From assembly GCA_947629295.1 (NCBI GenBank), contig CANRDH010000059.1, forward strand, positions 1 through 8,512: a stretch of DNA of 8,512 nt, in the 5' to 3' direction. Numbering within the stretch: position 1 is the first letter of the stretch; each line of letters opens with the position of its first letter. This stretch comes from an uncultured Clostridia bacterium. Its GTDB lineage: Bacteria > Bacillota > Clostridia > Oscillospirales > Acutalibacteraceae. The notes beneath the pieces were generated by a model. The model was not told the origin of the DNA. It was given only the letters and a program-made list of their open reading frames with translations, and made no database searches. Positions 5,010 to 8,512 of the stretch are shown here, in pieces. Made by a program: the position numbers and the translations under genes.

Positions 5010-6917
5010 ATGTTGAACGATTTTTGGAAACAATTCAAGAGCGGAACGGATATCAGAGGTGTTGCTGTTGAAGGTGCGGGCTATGATATCAATCTTACGG
5101 ACGGTACAGTTGCGGCTATGGTAAACGGTTTTATACTGTGGCTTGCACAAAAAAAAGCTGTCCCTGCAAATGAATTGAAAATTTCAGTAGGTAGAGATTC
5201 AAGAATTTCGGGTCCTCATATCCTTGAAATAGCCGTAAAATCTATGATCAAAGCTGGAGTAACTGTCGTAGACTGCGACCTTGCTTCAACCCCGTCCATG
5301 TTTATGACAACGGTTGATATGTCCTGTGACGGCGCTGTGCAGATAACTGCAAGTCATCACCCTTATTACAGAAACGGACTCAAATTCTTTACAAGAGAGG
5401 GTGGACTTAACGGCGAGGATATCACAGCTATTCTTGAATATGCTCAAAAGGGAGAAAAGCCCGCCGAAGCTAGGGGAGGAAAACGTATAGAGAGCGATTA
5501 CATGAATCGTTATGCTCTTTCCCTGCGTGAAATGATAAAGAAAGGGGTAAATTCAGAGGATGACTATGCCCATCCGCTCAAAGGCTTTAAGATTGTAGTG
5601 GACGCTGGAAACGGTGTAGGAGGTTTCTATGCGACTGATGTTCTTGAGCTTCTTGGTGCAGATATAAGGGGGAGCCAGTTCCTTGAGCCGAACGGAATGT
5701 TTCCGAACCATATCCCAAATCCGGAGAATGAGGAGGCTATGGCTTCGATCAGCAAAGCTGTAATTGAATCCGGAGCGGATCTCGGTGTTATATTTGATAC
5801 AGATGTTGACAGAGGAGGAGCAGTTGATTCCGACGGTAAGGAAATTAACCGCAACCGACTTGTGGCACTTGCATCGGCTATTGCTCTTGAAGGCAACGAG
5901 GGCGGCACGATAGTAACTGATTCCATTACATCAAGCGGACTTAAGGACTTTATAGAGAATAATCTCGGCGGAAAGCATCTGCGCTTCAAGAGAGGATATA
6001 AAAATGTAATCAACGAGGCTGTCAGGCAGAACCAAAACGGGGTGAACTGCCCTCTTGCAATAGAAACATCGGGACACGCTGCCATGAGAGAAAATTATTT
6101 TCTTGATGACGGAGCATATCTTGTTACAAAGGTTATCATAAAAATGGCACAGCTCCGCAAGGAAGGTAAAAAGCTTGACTCTGTTATATCCGGCCTTTCC
6201 GAGCCCGTTGAAAGCAAAGAAATACGCATTAAGATAACCGAAAAGGATTTCCGTACATACGGCGAAAAGGTAATTTCCGATTTGCTTGAATATTCAAAGA
6301 AGCAGAAGGGCTTTAATATAGCGGACGATAATCACGAAGGAGTAAGGGTTTCCTTCAATAAGACAAACGGGAACGGATGGTTCCTTTTGAGACTGAGCGT
6401 TCATGATCCTATCATGCCTCTTAATATTGAAAGCGACAGCAAGGGCGGAGTTAAAAAGATTTATGAAAAGATAAAACCTTTCCTCGAAGTCTGCGAGGGA
6501 CTTGAAACATATGTTAAACCTGCCGCTCCCAAAGAGTCTTCTGCTAAAAAGACAGGGTCATTTAGCGAGGAAAAAGCTCCTTCTGAAAAAACAGCCGCAA
6601 AAGCAGCAAGCAAGGGGAAAACCGAAGCTGTGACTAAGAAAGATGAAAATGTTTCCGTAAAGAAAGAAGTTTTCCCAAAAGAGAACGAAGCTAAAGCAGA
6701 GGTAAAGTCGGCCGCAGCCAAAACAACCGACAAGAAATCAGAGAAAAAAGCTGAGGTAAAGTCCGAGCCGAAATCAGAAAAAAAGGAAGATAAAAAGCCT
6801 GCTCCGAAGAAAACAGCTGCAAAGAAAGCTTCCGAAAAATCTGAAACAGTAACAGATGAAAAGAGAACTTCCACAAAAAGAACTGCATCCAAAACAACAA
6901 AGAAAACAGAAAAATAA
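5010..6917 (+). CDS. Divergent phosphohexomutase with lysine-rich C-terminal tail
   Basis: 635 residues: an alpha-D-phosphohexomutase core (1 to about 500) plus a tail. The core shows GRDSR (61-65), the phosphoserine loop TASHHP with Ser115, the Mg2+ loop DTDVDR with Asp263, Asp265 and Asp267, the sugar loop ETSGH (352-356), and a C-terminal phosphate-site region RLSVHDPIMPLNIES (461-475). The last replaces the usual RPSGTEP; the HDP-x-x-PLN-x-E form is typical of a subfamily annotated as phosphomannomutase/phosphoglucomutase, so it is not decay. Residues 503-635 form a low-complexity tail with 38 Lys among 133 residues, many Ala, Glu, Ser and Thr, and no Leu, Ile, Met, Trp, Tyr, Cys or His. 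It resembles histone H1 or AlgP tails and is surely disordered. AAAGGAGA lies 9 bases before ATG 5010. Substrate is unproven; hexose-1/6-phosphate is expected from the family. Confidence 0.92.
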   Translation: MLNDFWKQFKSGTDIRGVAVEGAGYDINLTDGTVAAMVNGFILWLAQKKAVPANELKISVGRDSRISGPHILEIAVKSMIKAGVTVVDCDLASTPSMFMTTVDMSCDGAVQITASHHPYYRNGLKFFTREGGLNGEDITAILEYAQKGEKPAEARGGKRIESDYMNRYALSLREMIKKGVNSEDDYAHPLKGFKIVVDAGNGVGGFYATDVLELLGADIRGSQFLEPNGMFPNHIPNPENEEAMASISKAVIESGADLGVIFDTDVDRGGAVDSDGKEINRNRLVALASAIALEGNEGGTIVTDSITSSGLKDFIENNLGGKHLRFKRGYKNVINEAVRQNQNGVNCPLAIETSGHAAMRENYFLDDGAYLVTKVIIKMAQLRKEGKKLDSVISGLSEPVESKEIRIKITEKDFRTYGEKVISDLLEYSKKQKGFNIADDNHEGVRVSFNKTNGNGWFLLRLSVHDPIMPLNIESDSKGGVKKIYEKIKPFLEVCEGLETYVKPAAPKESSAKKTGSFSEEKAPSEKTAAKAASKGKTEAVTKKDENVSVKKEVFPKENEAKAEVKSAAAKTTDKKSEKKAEVKSEPKSEKKEDKKPAPKKTAAKKASEKSETVTDEKRTSTKRTASKTTKKTEK

Positions 6918-6931
6918 AATCTTATAATCAG

Positions 6932-6962
6932 ACCGCCCGTTGCCGATATGACAACGGGCGGT
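6932..6962. terminator. Shared hairpin terminator between convergent genes
   Basis: A perfect 11-bp GC-rich stem (6932-6942 with 6952-6962) and a 9-base loop, 14 bases after the phosphohexomutase stop. The plus side is followed by only scattered T residues. The minus side is followed, after a few bases, by T-rich DNA, so it probably serves transcripts from both sides, including the pgeF gene that ends at 7019. Confidence 0.75.
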
Positions 6963-7018
6963 TCAGGTATTTGTGCTTTATTAATAAACTATTGTTAAGA
7001 CATTTTAAAAGTAAAATA

Positions 7019-7852
7019 TTACTTGTTTATACACATCATAGCTACAAGTCCGCCTCTTTTTCCTCCACTTGCACGATGAGAATAAAGAAGACCGCTGTTG
7101 CATTTTGTGCATACATCACTGATTGTTATATTTATACTCAGCAGACCTGCATCCATGAGCATACGTCTGTTTGTTTCTTTCAAATTTATAAGGTATTTGC
7201 CTTGTCCGAGACTTTTTGTGAAATATGCCGGCTTAAGCTCTGTCAGAGAAGCGAATTCCTCAAATACCGGAGTGTCTACTTCATAACAGCAAGGTCCTAT
7301 TGCCGGACCTACAACCGCGATTATATCGGTCAGATCACAGCCGTAATCGTCATGCATCTGCTGAACAACAGCTTCTCCGATTTTTCCAACCGTTCCTCTC
7401 CAGCCGGCATGGGCGAGGGCTATGACCTTTTTTTCGGGATCTGCAAAAAGCAGGGGAGTACAATCTGCGTAATGTGTAACAAGAGTTACCCCCGGTTCAT
7501 TTGTGATAAGTGCGTCCACACTTGCAATATCATGCGGTCGTGTTATTCCTATACCGCAATCGTTCTTAGTGACATTCCTTACGAAGGTATTATGATCCTG
7601 AGCAGAGCTGACGAGAGAATCAAAATCAAATCCTGCTGCTTTACAAAAAATTCTGTAATTCTCCGTAACTTTGTCAGAATTGTCACCCCGTTTATAATTA
7701 AGGTTCATCGACTTATATTCGCCTTCACTTATCCCTCCGATACGTGTGGAAAAAGCATGATTTATAAAATCAAGCTCCAAAAGCGTCGGAAACTGTAAAA
7801 AACCAACCCCGTCCACAAAATTCAGATATGTATTTTTACTTTTGAATATCAT
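7019..7852 (-). CDS. pgeF: PgeF/YfiH/LACC1-family multicopper-oxidase-fold protein
   Basis: 277-residue cytoplasmic protein of the family known as YfiH, YlmD or LACC1. Members were first called laccases; they are now described as purine nucleoside phosphorylase/deaminase-type enzymes, and the E. coli member PgeF prevents misincorporation in peptidoglycan precursors. Seen here: FSTRIGGIS (34-42), a metal-site His87 in SAQDH, HYADC with Cys131, AHAGWRG with His148, the GPAIGPCCYEV stretch (182-192), and a C-terminal SHRASGGKRGG (258-268). The His-Cys-His spacing (44 and 17) matches the family's zinc site. GGAGG sits 6 bases before ATG 7852, and the promoter at 7888-7916 would start transcription near 7881. 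This excludes an in-frame TTG at 7882 and an ATG at 7858 directly abutting the ribosome site. In some Firmicutes the homologue lies near division genes; here it follows a NUDIX-pyrophosphatase gene by 81 bases. Confidence 0.93.
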   Translation of the reverse strand: MIFKSKNTYLNFVDGVGFLQFPTLLELDFINHAFSTRIGGISEGEYKSMNLNYKRGDNSDKVTENYRIFCKAAGFDFDSLVSSAQDHNTFVRNVTKNDCGIGITRPHDIASVDALITNEPGVTLVTHYADCTPLLFADPEKKVIALAHAGWRGTVGKIGEAVVQQMHDDYGCDLTDIIAVVGPAIGPCCYEVDTPVFEEFASLTELKPAYFTKSLGQGKYLINLKETNRRMLMDAGLLSINITISDVCTKCNSGLLYSHRASGGKRGGLVAMMCINK

Positions 7853-7858
7853 AATCAT

Positions 7859-7863
7859 CCTCC
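7859..7863 (-). promoter_or_regulatory. Ribosome binding site of pgeF
   Basis: GGAGG on the minus strand, 6 bases before ATG 7852. The other in-frame ATG (7858) directly abuts it with no spacing, so the downstream ATG is the start. Confidence 0.8.
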
Positions 7864-7887
7864 GCAAGCAATAGTCTGACAAACCTT

Positions 7888-7916
7888 ATTGTACTAAAAA
7901 GGAACGTATTTGTAAA
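7888..7916 (-). promoter_or_regulatory. Near-consensus sigma-A promoter of pgeF
   Basis: On the minus strand TTTACA (plus 7911-7916), a 17-base spacer and TACAAT (plus 7888-7893), one mismatch per box. Predicted start near 7881, leader of about 29 bases. It lies in the 81-base gap after the NUDIX-pyrophosphatase stop, so pgeF can be expressed independently; no terminator hairpin separates the two genes, so read-through is also likely. Confidence 0.75.
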
Positions 7917-7933
7917 CAGATTTTTTAATATTT

Positions 7934-8512
7934 CTACAATACTATGCAGGTTTTAAAATATTTTTCCTGAAATTCCACCTGTTTTATTATTTCATTTTCC
8001 GTAATCTCATAATCCGGGGGACAGACAATCCATTTGTCCTCGATATCATTAAAGCGGTGTACGACCGCCTTTACCGTACCCGTAAAACTGTTGAGTGGTT
8101 CTTTTATACCAAGAATATAGGCATCCTGCTCTTCTCCGTCGCCGGCAATGATATTTCTTATGTATCCGTAATTTATGTCGTAATATATATCATTGTGCTC
8201 CGGGTGATAAGTTCCTGCTTTCCTGTCAACAATAACGGTAACCTCTTTTCCGATCGATTTTTTGGCGAAAAGGATCGGTGTTATTTCGGGATAGGTAAGG
8301 TTTTGCGGAAGATAATCAAATGATCTGACCTCAGCCATTTCACTTTCGGGAATGGGGGAAAGCTTAGTAATTTTGGCGGTAAAGACCATACCGTTCGCAC
8401 CGTCTTTTGTAACAGGATTGCCTGCCCAATAATCGCAAAGGGGATTTATTTCGTATTCCGTTGCTCCGGATTCCTCGTAAAGCTCTCGCCTTGCCGCTTC
8501 AAGAGGTGATTC
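7934..8512 (-). CDS. NUDIX hydrolase fused to inorganic pyrophosphatase domain (5' end missing)
   Basis: The minus-strand frame is open to the window edge, giving 192 residues without the start. Visible residues 1-17 hold most of a NUDIX box, E-x7-REL-x-EESGA; the leading Gly would lie just outside the window. The NUDIX fold continues to about residue 83 (ending around LPQNLTYPEI). After a short link, residues 88-187 resemble a family I inorganic pyrophosphatase: DINYGYI (112-118), DGEEQD (125-130), and NDIEDKW (155-161). This second domain is shorter than a canonical 170-180 residue pyrophosphatase. Expected chemistry is nucleoside-diphosphate-X cleavage by NUDIX and pyrophosphate hydrolysis by the second domain; an NTP substrate releasing pyrophosphate would make sense of the pairing, but that is inference. 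An ATG at 8389 lies inside the NUDIX fold and has no ribosome site, so it is not the start. Promoter and N terminus are not visible. Confidence 0.85.
   Translation of the reverse strand, partial: ESPLEAARRELYEESGATEYEINPLCDYWAGNPVTKDGANGMVFTAKITKLSPIPESEMAEVRSFDYLPQNLTYPEITPILFAKKSIGKEVTVIVDRKAGTYHPEHNDIYYDINYGYIRNIIAGDGEEQDAYILGIKEPLNSFTGTVKAVVHRFNDIEDKWIVCPPDYEITENEIIKQVEFQEKYFKTCIVL

Noticed and set aside
5627..6085. A 152-codon open frame antisense to the second phosphohexomutase
   Set aside because: It lies wholly opposite the conserved metal and sugar loops of the enzyme; no recognisable motif or start signals.
6461..6892. A 143-codon Phe/Ser/Ala-rich antisense frame that looks like a membrane protein
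   Set aside because: It is the mirror of the lysine-rich tail: AAA/AAG codons read as TTT/CTT. The hydrophobicity is an artefact.
7002..7017. Six-base AT inverted repeat after pgeF
   Set aside because: A short A/T-only repeat in AT-rich DNA; the stronger hairpin at 6932-6962 already explains termination.
6971..7798. A 275-codon Cys-rich open frame on the plus strand
   Set aside because: It lies antisense to the PgeF-family gene, which has clear family motifs, promoter and ribosome site. The composition is what the complement of that gene gives, and no ribosome site was seen.
7853..7882. TTG start at 7882 for pgeF
   Set aside because: It coincides with the predicted transcription start of a near-consensus promoter, and GGAGG lies downstream of it.
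8389..8389. ATG at 8389 as the start of a stand-alone pyrophosphatase
   Set aside because: The frame stays open to the window edge and encodes a NUDIX box upstream; there is no ribosome site before this ATG and it falls inside the NUDIX fold.

Overview
The window looks like chromosomal DNA from a low-to-moderate GC Gram-positive bacterium of the class Clostridia, most likely a gut Oscillospiraceae/Ruminococcus-type organism. This rests on strong AGGAGG-like ribosome sites, AT-rich intergenic DNA with sigma-A type promoters, a membrane-anchored HtrA with a cytoplasmic N-terminal extension, a PgcA-type phosphohexomutase, and protein wording typical of Clostridia. The species assignment is inference; I could not run a search. 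There are no transposases, phage genes, CRISPR arrays, tRNAs or rRNAs. The region reads as housekeeping DNA with some lineage-specific additions.

Layout. (1) Positions 1-64, minus: the first 21 codons of a PHP-family (histidinol-phosphatase-like) gene that runs off the left edge, using a TTG start. (2) Positions 65-347: divergent AT-rich control region with promoters for both sides and an inverted repeat. (3) Positions 348-1787, plus: HtrA/DegP-like serine protease, followed by a textbook terminator. (4) Positions 1838-1961: a GC-rich perfect hairpin without a T tract. (5) Positions 1962-3680, minus: PgcA-type phosphoglucomutase/phosphomannomutase with a near-consensus promoter at 3740-3768. 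(6) Positions 3681-4025: divergent control region holding inverted and tandem AT repeats. (7) Positions 4026-6917, plus: a two-gene unit encoding a membrane-anchored protein with two lipocalin-like repeats, then, after 18 bases, a second and divergent phosphohexomutase that carries a 133-residue lysine-rich tail. (8) Positions 6932-6962: a shared hairpin between convergent genes. (9) Positions 7019-7852, minus: PgeF/YfiH/LACC1-family protein with its own near-consensus promoter. (10) Positions 7934-8512, minus, cut by the right edge: a NUDIX hydrolase domain fused in frame to a small inorganic-pyrophosphatase domain.

How the genes relate. Several products touch sugar-phosphate supply and envelope upkeep. 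The two phosphohexomutases would feed glucose-1-P or mannose-1-P into polysaccharide or cell-wall precursors, HtrA handles misfolded exported proteins, and PgeF-type proteins are linked to peptidoglycan fidelity or purine nucleoside chemistry. The NUDIX-pyrophosphatase fusion would handle nucleotide clean-up. No single new multi-gene system is evident. The features most worth a second look are the NUDIX-pyrophosphatase fusion, the histone-H1-like tail on the second phosphohexomutase, and the pairing of that enzyme with a duplicated-domain membrane protein.
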